Assembly (NCBI GenBank): GCA_965218985.1
Contig: CBDCMP010000007.1
Span: 1,674,001 to 1,738,000, forward strand
Source: Pseudopedobacter sp965218985
Lineage (GTDB): Bacteria > Bacteroidota > Bacteroidia > Sphingobacteriales > Sphingobacteriaceae
Direction of reading: 5' to 3'
DNA length: 64,000 bases
The notes below the pieces were generated by a model, which ran no database searches, was not told the DNA's origin, and worked only from the letters and a program-made list of their open reading frames with translations. Position 1 is the stretch's first letter. Every line of letters begins with the position of its first letter. Positions 53,762 to 62,580 of this stretch are shown here, piece after piece. Both the position numbers and the translations under genes were made by a program.

Positions 53762-54679
53762 CTAAAAATAACAGGCAGTATGATCATGTCCCTTCACTGG
53801 TAACCTGAATTGTAAGGAGATTTCGTGAGATCCTTTTTGAACTTTAGACAGTTGCGTGTTTGTGAAATCATAAGAGTATCCCAGCTGTAAATCCGGGGTG
53901 ATAAAAAATGAAGCGATCGCATCAAAAGAATCCAGAGAACGATATGAGGCTCCTAACCAAAGTGTCTCGCTGATCAGGAAACTGGCATTTAAATCAAACT
54001 GTACAGGAGAGCCATTCACATATTTGATCAGGAAATTCGGTTTTAATTTCAGATCTCTGTTCAACTGAAACAAATAACCTGCCTGAAAAAGATAATGGGA
54101 GCGATAAGCGGTTTTAGAATCTTTATTAATGGTGGTGTTGATATCCTTGTAAAAAAAATGCGGAGACGAGATACCTACATAATACTTGTCAGAAAACAAC
54201 ATCACCCCCCATCCAAAGTTGACACGCATATTGTTCTGGTTTTGAAATACCGGGTCGTCATAAGAGGCTGGACTGGCTGGAAAATCATCAGAATAACTTG
54301 CACTGTAACTGCTTATCCCTCCGTTTGCACCTAACGAAAGATAGGAGTCTGTACCTACCGGAACCCGCTGAGCCAAACTTAAGTCTCCCCCAGTCTCCTT
54401 AATCACTTCACCAATCTGGTCATTAACCAATACAGCTCCGATAAAAGTATTTGATTCTTTAACAGGGGTGTGGAATGATAAAGTTTGGGTTCGCGGAGCA
54501 CCTTTGAATCCCACCCATTGATGTCTGCTTAAAGCGGTAATGGTTAAGGATTCATCCATACTTGAATACGCAGGATTTATAGCCAGTGTATTGAACATAT
54601 ATTGCGTGTACATCGCAGTTTGTTGCGCTTGCGTGATACAGGCAACAAACATAAAAACACATGTCAATAAATATTTCAT
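53762..54679 (-). CDS. PorP/SprF-family type IX secretion membrane protein
   Basis: About 305 aa from the ATG at 54679, which gives a clean signal peptide (MKYLLTCVFMFVACITQAQQ). The mature start TAMYTQYMFNTLAINPAYSS, followed by RHQWVGFKGAPRTQTLSFH, is the hallmark of PorP/SprF proteins. The rest is an outer-membrane barrel ending LQFRLPVKGHD. SprF-type members help deliver SprB-type adhesins with type B signals through the type IX system. The SprB-like adhesin 5 kb away carries such a signal, so it is the probable client, although hisS, clpS and a receptor gene lie between. Confidence 0.92.
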   Translation of the reverse strand: MKYLLTCVFMFVACITQAQQTAMYTQYMFNTLAINPAYSSMDESLTITALSRHQWVGFKGAPRTQTLSFHTPVKESNTFIGAVLVNDQIGEVIKETGGDLSLAQRVPVGTDSYLSLGANGGISSYSASYSDDFPASPASYDDPVFQNQNNMRVNFGWGVMLFSDKYYVGISSPHFFYKDINTTINKDSKTAYRSHYLFQAGYLFQLNRDLKLKPNFLIKYVNGSPVQFDLNASFLISETLWLGASYRSLDSFDAIASFFITPDLQLGYSYDFTNTQLSKVQKGSHEISLQFRLPVKGHDHTACYF

Positions 54680-54911
54680 TTTCCTATTTTGATCACTCAA
54701 AGTAGAAACTACCTTATTCAATTCACCTTATGGGATAGTATGAATGAGAAGGTTTTCCCGGGTGCGCCTTGAGCATTACAAGCATTTTTACGAATGCAGG
54801 CACTTAAGGTTTCCAGAAATTGAAATGAAATTGAAATTCTTAGAAGTAGAAATAATTGCTTAACAGCTACTTAGCAGGTTAAGATTTAAGAAAACAAAAT
54901 AAAGGATTCAG

Positions 54912-56786
54912 TTAATTTGGTTTCATTAAAGGATCGAGACTGGTGTAAGCTACAGCATGATAATTAGGCCTGGCCTGGACATAAATATCTTTCGCCATTT
55001 TTTTTCCTTGCTCAGTTTTGAGAAGCTCCTTGTAAATTGGCATTAAGAATTTTCTTCTTCCAACGTTAATCAGGAAATTCTTCATTTGGGGATAAGCGGG
55101 CTCATAGCTGAATTTTGCGGCCAGCGTGTACCATGCACATTGAACCTCTGCGTTACCAGAGTTAGTGAAACTAAATTCTTGATCAAGCGCTTTCATGTTC
55201 GTTGAACTCAGGCTATCAGGCAAAGTGTTGATGAAATATAACTTCTCATTGGTAGAGTTGATTGCTTTTGACAGACCTCTGGGATTTTTAGTGACATTCC
55301 ACTGTTTTTGCAGGCTATCAATCTCCTGAAATTTAGCACTTACCGGCGGAGTGAAATTCTTGGGCAAACCAGGTTGGTAAACCCAGGCAAAAGAGTTCAC
55401 CTCCTTCTTAATGCGTTCATCGCCTTTGATGAGTTCACTATTCAATTCATTTAAAAACCCATCAATGGTCATGCTTTTAAAAGCATATTTGTTGAAATAA
55501 TTTTTAAGAAAAGCATCAAACCTATCTCTTCCTACAGCGTTTTCAATATTCTTTAGGAAGAAATAGCCCTTTTCATAAGCGATATCCGTGGTGGCATCAT
55601 CCGGATCACGCCCGGTGTAATCTGCTTTTAACCTGGTGTCGGGATTTGTGGTTCCCATTTCATCAATGGTATGAATCAGATTTTGATAACCTAAAACCTC
55701 CTGCATTTTGGCCTCCTCCTTTCCATAAAGCCTTTCAACGATTCTACGTTCAAAGTAGTCGGTAAAGCCTTCATTCAACCAGAAATCATTCCACGTGGCA
55801 TTCGTGACCAGATTTCCGCTCCAGCTATGTGCCAATTCATGTGCCACCAAACTTACCAAAGAGCGATCTCCCGCAATCACAGTAGGTGTGGCGAACGTCA
55901 GCATGGGGTTCTCCATTCCTCCATAGGGGAAACTTGGGGGCAGTACCAGAATATCATATCTTCCCCAACGGTAATCTCCGTAAAGCTTTTCGGCCGTGTT
56001 TACCATCTTTCCCATATCAGCGAACTCATAAGCCACTTTGCTTAACATCACAGGTTCGGCATACACTCCTGTGCGTTTATCTATCGCTTTAAAAGCGATG
56101 TCACCAACTGCCAAAGCCATCAGGTAAGAAGGTATGGGGTGTATTTGTTCAAAATGATATTCGCCTGTTTCGTTTTTTACCTGAGGATTCTTTGCGCTCA
56201 TCAAGGCCAATAATTCTTTAGGAACAGTTACACCCGCTGTGTAGGTGAATCTGATTGCCGGGCTATCCTGAGTTGGAATCCAGGTTCTTGCCAAAATACA
56301 TTCTGACTGCGTGAACAGGAACGGCAATTTTTTTCCTGCAGTTTGCTGTGGATGGAGCCATTGCAATGCTGCAGCATCTTTACCGGTGCTATAGAAAATA
56401 TGGATTTTTTTTGTTTTGGGCTTTATCTGAATACTTAATGGCCGACCGATAAACTCCTCCTCATCACCCAGTGCAAAAAAAGCGTTTTCTTTCTCCTCAT
56501 CCAATGTCACTTTTTGTATGTCCAATCCTTTGGTGTCAAAAATAATCTCTCCGGTATTTTCTTTCTGTTGGATAGTCCAGGTGGCTTCCCCAATAAGTTT
56601 TTGTTCCTGAAAATTGACCTTTAAATTCAAATCAAGATGCGTGACCACACATTGTGACGGCTGGGAGAAAGAATGAGGATCTTTCCTTTCCATAGGCTCA
56701 GTAATTGCTGCGCTCTGAACTTTTTTCTTATCCTGCGAACAGGAAAGCATGGATAATATAAGTAGGAGAAAGAGTGATGTTTTCAT
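54912..56786 (-). CDS. M1-family metallopeptidase lipoprotein
   Basis: 624 aa. Lipoprotein signal ending LSMLSCSQDK. The N-terminal beta domain is followed by the catalytic domain with the exopeptidase motif GGMEN (289-293), the zinc site HELAH (316-320) and the third ligand Glu339 in WLNEGFTDYFERR. The overall length and C-terminal helical repeat domain resemble leukotriene A4 hydrolase-type M1 aminopeptidases. It would trim peptides in the periplasm or at the cell surface. It is transcribed away from PorP/SprF on the same strand and is probably its own unit. Confidence 0.93.
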   Translation of the reverse strand: MKTSLFLLLILSMLSCSQDKKKVQSAAITEPMERKDPHSFSQPSQCVVTHLDLNLKVNFQEQKLIGEATWTIQQKENTGEIIFDTKGLDIQKVTLDEEKENAFFALGDEEEFIGRPLSIQIKPKTKKIHIFYSTGKDAAALQWLHPQQTAGKKLPFLFTQSECILARTWIPTQDSPAIRFTYTAGVTVPKELLALMSAKNPQVKNETGEYHFEQIHPIPSYLMALAVGDIAFKAIDKRTGVYAEPVMLSKVAYEFADMGKMVNTAEKLYGDYRWGRYDILVLPPSFPYGGMENPMLTFATPTVIAGDRSLVSLVAHELAHSWSGNLVTNATWNDFWLNEGFTDYFERRIVERLYGKEEAKMQEVLGYQNLIHTIDEMGTTNPDTRLKADYTGRDPDDATTDIAYEKGYFFLKNIENAVGRDRFDAFLKNYFNKYAFKSMTIDGFLNELNSELIKGDERIKKEVNSFAWVYQPGLPKNFTPPVSAKFQEIDSLQKQWNVTKNPRGLSKAINSTNEKLYFINTLPDSLSSTNMKALDQEFSFTNSGNAEVQCAWYTLAAKFSYEPAYPQMKNFLINVGRRKFLMPIYKELLKTEQGKKMAKDIYVQARPNYHAVAYTSLDPLMKPN

Positions 56787-56863
56787 GAAAGTTATAAACC
56801 ATTAATATAAAAATAAGATGGGAAACTTTTGCTCATCAATCACATAAGATGACAAAAATTTAA

Positions 56864-58111
56864 CTACTTGAACCTTAAGGTCACGATAACACTTTGTGGC
56901 TTTCCGTCTTTAGAGCCATGCCAACCCGAATAGGTTTTGATTAAGGCTAACGCTTTAGCAGAGGCCTGCTCACTGAAACTGGAGACAATTTGAAGCTCAC
57001 TGAGCTTTCCATTTTCCAAAATATTGAATTTTACCTGAACTTTACCTTTCTGATGATTTTCTAAATATGCATTTTCATCCATTTGTTTTCTGAATTTATG
57101 CCACCCGCCATTTGGGCCAGCTAATACATCACTCCTGTCAATTGAATTCATACCATAACCAACCACCACTACTTCAGATAAGGCTTTTGTGTCTGGTTGT
57201 AAGGCGATATTTAAAGAATCATTGGCATTTGCAATCAATGATTTTGGCTCAAAGCCTATATAATTGATTTTAAGGTTAGCTTTATCCTGCACAGGGATAC
57301 TAAATTCCCCGTTTTTATCGGTTTGCGTGTAAGCACCTAATTTTTCATCTTTTACCGAAACGCCAGGCAGTGCACCACCATTTGTGGCATCTGTGATCCT
57401 ACCTTTGAGCAAACCCTCAGGAATTCTGCTTACCTCTTTCGCCATTCTGGATGCCATTAAATTTTCTGATGGAATAGAAGATACAGCTCCCGTGACACTT
57501 TTTTTGGATGGAGTTCCATAACCCACAACCACCACTTCGTTCAGGCCTGTTGTAGTGTCTAAATCATGAGTTATTGGTTTTTGCAACAGGGGCTCCACCT
57601 CAATTCCATCTTCGGGCGAATAACTTTTCACCAGCTTATCTTTATTTTGGTTGATGTCATTTGCCACTAATCCCGGAGATTCATCTGCAACGGAATTCAT
57701 CACCACTTCTTCTTCTCCTGAATCCACACTATCCAGAGCGATTTTGGTATCCTTCGGAATATCATTCTTCTTTTGGAGATCGCTTAATGCGATGGTTTTA
57801 TTTTCAGGAGTTTGGTTGAGGAAGATACTGATCACACTGATGCATAAAATAATGGAAGCTGCAATTCCCCACTGTTTAACACCCCATGTGCTGCCTATTA
57901 TCTTCTGTTTTGTTTTTAAACGTTCTTCTAATCGTGATGAAAGCGCTTTTAAATCCTCTTCCCTGACCGGGAAATTTTCATAGCCCTCCATAGCATCCTG
58001 CAAAAAAGGGTCATCTAAAGCTCTTGCCTCCAGCTCTTGCATAGCGGATGGTTCAAGCTCTCCTTTCAGGTATTTGTTGATCAATTCAATATCTGTGTTG
58101 TACTTATCCAC
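56864..58111 (-). CDS. Membrane anti-sigma factor with carboxypeptidase-regulatory-like and TonB-C-like domains
   Basis: 415 aa. Residues 1-75 are a cytoplasmic helical region (ELINKYLKGELEPSAMQELE) like anti-sigma N-termini; 81-99 is a membrane helix. The periplasmic part has EVVVVGYG at 192-199 followed by KKSVTGAVSSI, a carboxypeptidase-regulatory-like domain at about 235-305 (LLKGRITDATNGGALPGVSV), a second EVVVVGYG at 313-320, and a TonB-C-like end at about 335-415 (GKVQVKFNILENGKLSELQI). EVVVVGYG is the plug signature of SusC receptors. The gene overlaps the sigma gene by 8 nt, so they form a pair. Confidence 0.88.
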   Translation of the reverse strand: MDKYNTDIELINKYLKGELEPSAMQELEARALDDPFLQDAMEGYENFPVREEDLKALSSRLEERLKTKQKIIGSTWGVKQWGIAASIILCISVISIFLNQTPENKTIALSDLQKKNDIPKDTKIALDSVDSGEEEVVMNSVADESPGLVANDINQNKDKLVKSYSPEDGIEVEPLLQKPITHDLDTTTGLNEVVVVGYGTPSKKSVTGAVSSIPSENLMASRMAKEVSRIPEGLLKGRITDATNGGALPGVSVKDEKLGAYTQTDKNGEFSIPVQDKANLKINYIGFEPKSLIANANDSLNIALQPDTKALSEVVVVGYGMNSIDRSDVLAGPNGGWHKFRKQMDENAYLENHQKGKVQVKFNILENGKLSELQIVSSFSEQASAKALALIKTYSGWHGSKDGKPQSVIVTLRFK

Positions 58112-58676
58112 TTTGCTTCTCTATACAGATTTTTAAATTCCTTTTTCCATTTTGGATATAGCTCTTAACCTGCTTCAGCTCAAAGCCCGTTTGCTGGGCC
58201 ACCTGAGCGTAACACTTTTGTTGCAAATAAAACAAATCCACACTCAGTCTTTGTTCTTTGCTTAAAGTATCCATGCATTTCTCCATGGCCGACAATTTTT
58301 TTTCTTTTACCTGTTCATCTTCATGATGCAAAAAGGATTCATATTCCATAATCCCATATTCCATATTAACTGTGATATGTTTTTGTTTCCTTCTTAGCTC
58401 CATTAAGCAATGATTTCTACTCAAGACATATAACCAACTTTTAAAATTCTTTACCTCATGTTCCTGAAGTTTAGTGACCAACTGTTCAAAAATCCCCATC
58501 ACTGCATCTTTGCTAAGCTCTTCATCTTTAAGGTATTTCAAACAAACCCCATACACCAGTGACATATAATTTTGGTATAGCTTGCCTAAGGCCAAAAGAT
58601 CACCTGAACTTTGATATTCAGCGACCAGTTGTTCGTCTTTATTTAAATGGGGGTTATTTTTAAAGATACAGTTCAT
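58104..58676 (-). CDS. ECF-type RNA polymerase sigma factor
   Basis: 190 aa. Region 2 has YQNYMSLVYGVCLKYLKDEE and VKNFKSWLYVLSRNHCLMEL; region 4 has the helix-turn-helix in DLFYLQQKCYAQVAQQTGFE. It lacks region 3, as ECF sigma factors do. It is held by the anti-sigma encoded in the overlapping next gene. The genes it controls are unknown; the divergent VWA operon 89 bp away is a candidate. Confidence 0.92.
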   Translation of the reverse strand: MNCIFKNNPHLNKDEQLVAEYQSSGDLLALGKLYQNYMSLVYGVCLKYLKDEELSKDAVMGIFEQLVTKLQEHEVKNFKSWLYVLSRNHCLMELRRKQKHITVNMEYGIMEYESFLHHEDEQVKEKKLSAMEKCMDTLSKEQRLSVDLFYLQQKCYAQVAQQTGFELKQVKSYIQNGKRNLKICIEKQSG

Positions 58677-58765
58677 TATCTAATCAATATTAAAAAAAAT
58701 ATTTGATCTCTTTATGGAATACGATAAGGAATAGCATCATGCTATAGAATCAAAAGATATATGAT

Positions 58766-60619
58766 ATGAAAAATCTCCTCTCCTTCTTGCTCATTTTTAT
58801 GATATTTATCTCATTTAAAACAGATGAAACACGAACCGTAACTGGATATGTTTATAACGCAAAAGATAAAACGTCCATATCCGGCGTCAGCGTTTATGCT
58901 AAGAGCAATAAAAATTTAAAAACAGTGACCGATGCCAATGGGCACTTTAAAATAAATATAGCTAAGACAGAGAACAGTTTAGTTTTTAGTTTTTTGGGAT
59001 TTGAGGATAAAGAGGTTAAAATAGTCGGTCAAGCGATGAAAGTTTACCTTGATCCTGTAACAACGCTGAACGAAGTATTGATCATAGGTTATGGCATCCA
59101 GCAAAAAACAGCTATGACAGGAAGTGTTCCAGGGATGGCAATAAGGGGATTTAACGGCAACGCCAATGCTGTAGCCATGAACTGGAACACGGAGGCTTAT
59201 AACGCCATTAATGAAAATGCATTCAAAAGTACAAAATCGGATCCTTTATCCACCTTCTCTATTGACGTGGATGCTGCTGCTTACAGCAATACCAGGCGTT
59301 TCATTAACCGGGGACAATTGCCTCCAAAAGATGCGGTGAGAATTGAAGAAATGATCAATTATTTCAGATATAATTATCCTGAGCCTAAAAATAATGACCC
59401 TGTGAGTGTTACCACTGATGTGACGGATGCACCGTGGAACAAGAACCACCGTCTGGTAAGGATAGGTTTAAAAGCCAAAAGTATTGATCATAAAAACCTG
59501 CCTGCTTCCAATTTGGTTTTCTTGATTGATGTATCAGGTTCAATGCAAGGACCGGACAGATTGGGATTATTGAAGACTTCCATGAAGTTACTCACCCAGC
59601 AGTTAAGACCCAATGATAAAGTCTCCATTGTTGTTTATGCCGGTGCGGCTGGTTTGGTTTTGCCATCAACTTCGGGCGATCAGCAAATGAAGATTAAGGA
59701 AGCTTTGGATCAGTTGGAGGCTGGTGGGTCTACAGCTGGCGGTGCCGGGATTAAACTGGCTTATGAAACAGCAAAAAAGAATTTTATAAAGGGCGGGAAC
59801 AACAGAGTGATCTTAGCCACGGATGGAGATTTCAACGTAGGTGCCAGCAGTGATGCCGAAATGCAGAGATTGATTGAAGGTTATAGAGGAGATGGTATTT
59901 TTTTAAGTGTTTTGGGATTTGGAAGCGGAAATTTGAAAGACAGTAAAATGGAGGCTTTAGCCGATAAAGGAAATGGAAACTACGCTTACATTGACGGTTT
60001 GAATGAAGCCAAAAAAGTTTTGATCAATGAGTTTGGTGGCACCTTATTCACCGTGGCCAAGGATGTGAAGTTGCAGGTGGAGTTTAACCCGGCTAAAGTG
60101 GCCGCCTATCGTTTGGTGGGATATGAGAATCGCTTGTTAAACAAGGAGGATTTTAAAGATGATCAAAAAGATGCGGGAGAGATGGGATCAGGACATACCG
60201 TCACTGCTTTATACGAAGTGATTCCGGTTGGCTACGAGGATGAGTTTGTTAAAAATGTTGATGAATTAAAATACCAGAAGGAAGGGGGATTGAAATCTAA
60301 CTCAACGGAATTGTTAACAGTTAAAATGCGCTATAAAAATCCTGATAAAAATAAGAGTGAGGAGTTGAGCGTTTCCTTAACTGATGGGCCTCAGAAAATT
60401 GAGAACGTTTCTGCAGATTTCAAATTTGCTATAGCTGTAGCCGAATTAGGTCTACTTTTAAGAGATTCGGAGTTTAAACAAAAAGCTACATTTGAAAATG
60501 CCATTGCTCTGGCAAGGGCCGGAAAAGGAAAAGATGAGAATGGTTACCGGACTGAGTTCATTCAATTAGCCGAAAACGCTGAGCTTTTATCAAAAAAAGA
60601 CTTACTTTCAAAAAAATAA
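58766..60619 (+). CDS. VWA-domain protein with carboxypeptidase-regulatory-like N-terminus
   Basis: 617 aa. Signal peptide (MKNLLSFLLIFMIFISF), a carboxypeptidase-regulatory-like domain (about 23-97, VTGYVYNAKDKTSISGVSV), a SusC-type motif NEVLIIGYG at 102-110 followed by TAMTGSV, the YfbK-type N-terminal block (LSTFSIDVDAAAYSNTRRFI), a von Willebrand A domain with the metal site DVSGS (255-259) and ATDGDFN, and a DUF3520-like C-terminal domain. Such proteins bind partners through the metal site at the cell surface or periplasm. It is divergent from the sigma factor gene and co-transcribed with the DUF4197 gene 7 bp on. Confidence 0.92.
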   Translation: MKNLLSFLLIFMIFISFKTDETRTVTGYVYNAKDKTSISGVSVYAKSNKNLKTVTDANGHFKINIAKTENSLVFSFLGFEDKEVKIVGQAMKVYLDPVTTLNEVLIIGYGIQQKTAMTGSVPGMAIRGFNGNANAVAMNWNTEAYNAINENAFKSTKSDPLSTFSIDVDAAAYSNTRRFINRGQLPPKDAVRIEEMINYFRYNYPEPKNNDPVSVTTDVTDAPWNKNHRLVRIGLKAKSIDHKNLPASNLVFLIDVSGSMQGPDRLGLLKTSMKLLTQQLRPNDKVSIVVYAGAAGLVLPSTSGDQQMKIKEALDQLEAGGSTAGGAGIKLAYETAKKNFIKGGNNRVILATDGDFNVGASSDAEMQRLIEGYRGDGIFLSVLGFGSGNLKDSKMEALADKGNGNYAYIDGLNEAKKVLINEFGGTLFTVAKDVKLQVEFNPAKVAAYRLVGYENRLLNKEDFKDDQKDAGEMGSGHTVTALYEVIPVGYEDEFVKNVDELKYQKEGGLKSNSTELLTVKMRYKNPDKNKSEELSVSLTDGPQKIENVSADFKFAIAVAELGLLLRDSEFKQKATFENAIALARAGKGKDENGYRTEFIQLAENAELLSKKDLLSKK

Positions 60620-60626
60620 AATTGAC

Positions 60627-61367
60627 ATGCAAAAAAAGAAATTCATCCTAATATTTATATTTGCCTTAGTGCTGGTGACAACAGGCTCGTTCGCACAATT
60701 CGGAAAACTGTTGGATAAAGCGAAAGCTGTGGCCAATGGTGGCGGTTCTAACGCTCATTCCTCTGAAATAGCCGCTGCTTTAAAGCAAGCTTTAGAGGTC
60801 GGAGCTACAAAAAGTGCCGACTTGCTTTCTAAGGAGAATGGTTTTTTTGGAAATGATGCAGTGAAGATTCTTTTCCCACCGGAAGCTTTGAAAGCTGAAG
60901 CGACTTTGAGAAAATTGGGCTTCAATAAATTGTGTGATGATGTGATTTTGAGTTTCAACAGGGCGGCTGAAGATGCAGCTAAAGAAGCAAAACCCATTTT
61001 TATCACAGCGGTTAAAAACATGACAGTGAAGGATGCCACCAACATATTGATGGGGTCTAAAGATGCAGCCACACAATATTTCAAGAAAAACACCACAGAT
61101 TCCTTAACTCAGGTATTTGAACCTGTAGTGCAAAAGAGTATCGATAAGGTTGGTGCCACCAAATATTATACAGCAATGGCCGAGCAATACAATAAGGTAC
61201 CATTCGCTTCTAAAATCAATACGGATTTAAAATCTTATGTGACTCAAAAAGCCATAGATGGCTTATTTACTGAAATTGCTGCGGAAGAGTTGAAAATAAG
61301 GGACAACAGCGCATTCAGAACAACAGAATTGATGCAAAAAGTTTTCGCAATGGCAGATAAGAGATGA
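60627..61367 (+). CDS. DUF4197-domain exported protein
   Basis: 246 aa. Signal peptide (FILIFIFALVLVTTGSFAQF), then a helical DUF4197 domain: SEIAAALKQALEVGATKSAD, VKILFPPEALKAEATLRKLG, AAKEAKPIFITAVKNMTVKD, ILMGSKDAATQYFKKNT and a C-terminal DGLFTEIAAEELKIR. The function of the family is unknown. It lies 7 bp after the VWA gene, so they share an operon. Confidence 0.9.
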   Translation: MQKKKFILIFIFALVLVTTGSFAQFGKLLDKAKAVANGGGSNAHSSEIAAALKQALEVGATKSADLLSKENGFFGNDAVKILFPPEALKAEATLRKLGFNKLCDDVILSFNRAAEDAAKEAKPIFITAVKNMTVKDATNILMGSKDAATQYFKKNTTDSLTQVFEPVVQKSIDKVGATKYYTAMAEQYNKVPFASKINTDLKSYVTQKAIDGLFTEIAAEELKIRDNSAFRTTELMQKVFAMADKR

Positions 61368-61487
61368 TGGTCGCCAAAATCGCAGGGTATTTTTTTAAAA
61401 TCTGATTTTGAACCTTGATAGCGGAATGCCGAAATACTTGCCTGCCTGCGCAGAAATTCAGCATGATAAACCGGATGGGTTCAAAAA

Positions 61488-61805
61488 CTATTGTTTGCCA
61501 AAAAGATTTCCTAAACCTCCCATTCCACCTAGCATCTGTTGAGTAACAGCAGCCATTTCAGATTGAGACACATTCTCCGCCTGTTCCAGCACCTTATTGA
61601 TGGCCACCACCAGCATGTCCTCCACACCTTCTTTACCATTTTCCTTTATAAAATTTTCATCAATTTCAATTGATCTTATATTCTTATTGGCTGTTGCTGT
61701 GACTTTTATTGCTCCATCCTCCACCTCGGCACTCAGGATGATGTCGTCTAGTCTTTTTTTAACTTCTTCTGCTTTCTGTTGTGCTTCAAATATTTTATCG
61801 AACAT
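61488..61805 (-). CDS. YbaB/EbfC-family nucleoid-associated protein
   Basis: 105 aa. The family core is present: an N-terminal helix rich in Glu and Lys (FDKIFEAQQKAEEVKKRLDD), the beta sheet VEDGAIKVTATANKNIRSIEI, and the second helix (EGVEDMLVVAINKVLEQAE), ending in a Gly-rich Met-containing tail (MLGGMGGLGNLFG). These small dimeric proteins bind DNA. It is often next to dnaX and recR, but neither is here. Confidence 0.9.
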   Translation of the reverse strand: MFDKIFEAQQKAEEVKKRLDDIILSAEVEDGAIKVTATANKNIRSIEIDENFIKENGKEGVEDMLVVAINKVLEQAENVSQSEMAAVTQQMLGGMGGLGNLFGKQ

Positions 61806-61955
61806 AATTTTTGGATTTTATCTTTAACAAAGGTGTGGGCTTTTTAGTTTAAAACCAAAACAATTGAAATTTTAGCACCTGATTGAGACGTGTGAGGAAC
61901 AGTGTTGTTAATTATTGGCACGACAGTTGTCTTTACCGACATAAATAAAATGGAA

Positions 61956-62498
61956 ATGAAAAAAAATTACGTAAAAGGGATGGTTGCAGCAGCTGCAATA
62001 ACCTTGATAAATTTAACTGGTGCATTTGCACAAACGGTAGATAACGGCCACAGAACGAGGCTAGGTGTTGCATTGGGAGTTGGTGTTCCTACGAAATCTT
62101 ACATGGGAGACCTGGTTATCGCCCCTGATTTGAGGTTACAACATGATTTAGGAGAAAGAACATCTTTAACTTTAACTACAGGTTATTACGGTTTCATTGG
62201 TAAAGAAAAAGTGAATGGTGTTCAATTAAGTGCTGATTTAATTCCCTTAAAGGCGGGTGCCAAATTCTTCTTTGGAAACACCTTTTATGTACAACCTGAG
62301 GTGGGGGTTGCTTTTTCCACCAAGAAAAATTATGGTAATCCGTTTGTTTACGCTCCAAGTTTAGGTTATGCCAATAACAAATGGGATTTTGCTTTGAGAT
62401 ATGAAGGATTCGAATATGACAACGCTAAATACGCCAACTCAAGCAATGGAATGGTGGCATTTAGAGTAGCTTATGCCTTCAAAAGACCGAATAAATAG
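61956..62498 (+). CDS. Outer-membrane beta-barrel protein, about 180 aa
   Basis: From the ATG at 61956 (or the one two codons upstream) a signal peptide MKKNYVKGMVAAAAITLINL ending at FAQ precedes a small beta-barrel: alternating strands such as LGVALGVGVPTKSYMG, LTLTTGYYGFIGKE, FYVQPEVGVAFSTKKNYG and a final FRVAYAFKRPNK. It resembles OmpW/OmpA-type small barrels (DUF3575 or outer-membrane-beta-barrel families), and nothing more exact can be said. Followed by a terminator. Confidence 0.82.
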   Translation: MKKNYVKGMVAAAAITLINLTGAFAQTVDNGHRTRLGVALGVGVPTKSYMGDLVIAPDLRLQHDLGERTSLTLTTGYYGFIGKEKVNGVQLSADLIPLKAGAKFFFGNTFYVQPEVGVAFSTKKNYGNPFVYAPSLGYANNKWDFALRYEGFEYDNAKYANSSNGMVAFRVAYAFKRPNK

Positions 62499-62520
62499 AA
62501 TCATTTAAAAATGAAATAAG

Positions 62521-62556
62521 AAAAGGGAGCTTCATCATCAGAAGGTCCCTTTTTCG
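62521..62556 (+). terminator. Rho-independent terminator after the outer-membrane protein gene
   Basis: AAAGGGAGCTTC pairs with GAAGGTCCCTTT (one mismatch) around a 7-nt loop, then five T. It lies between two convergent genes. Confidence 0.85.
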
Positions 62557-62580
62557 TTAAATCAAATCAATCAAAGGAAA

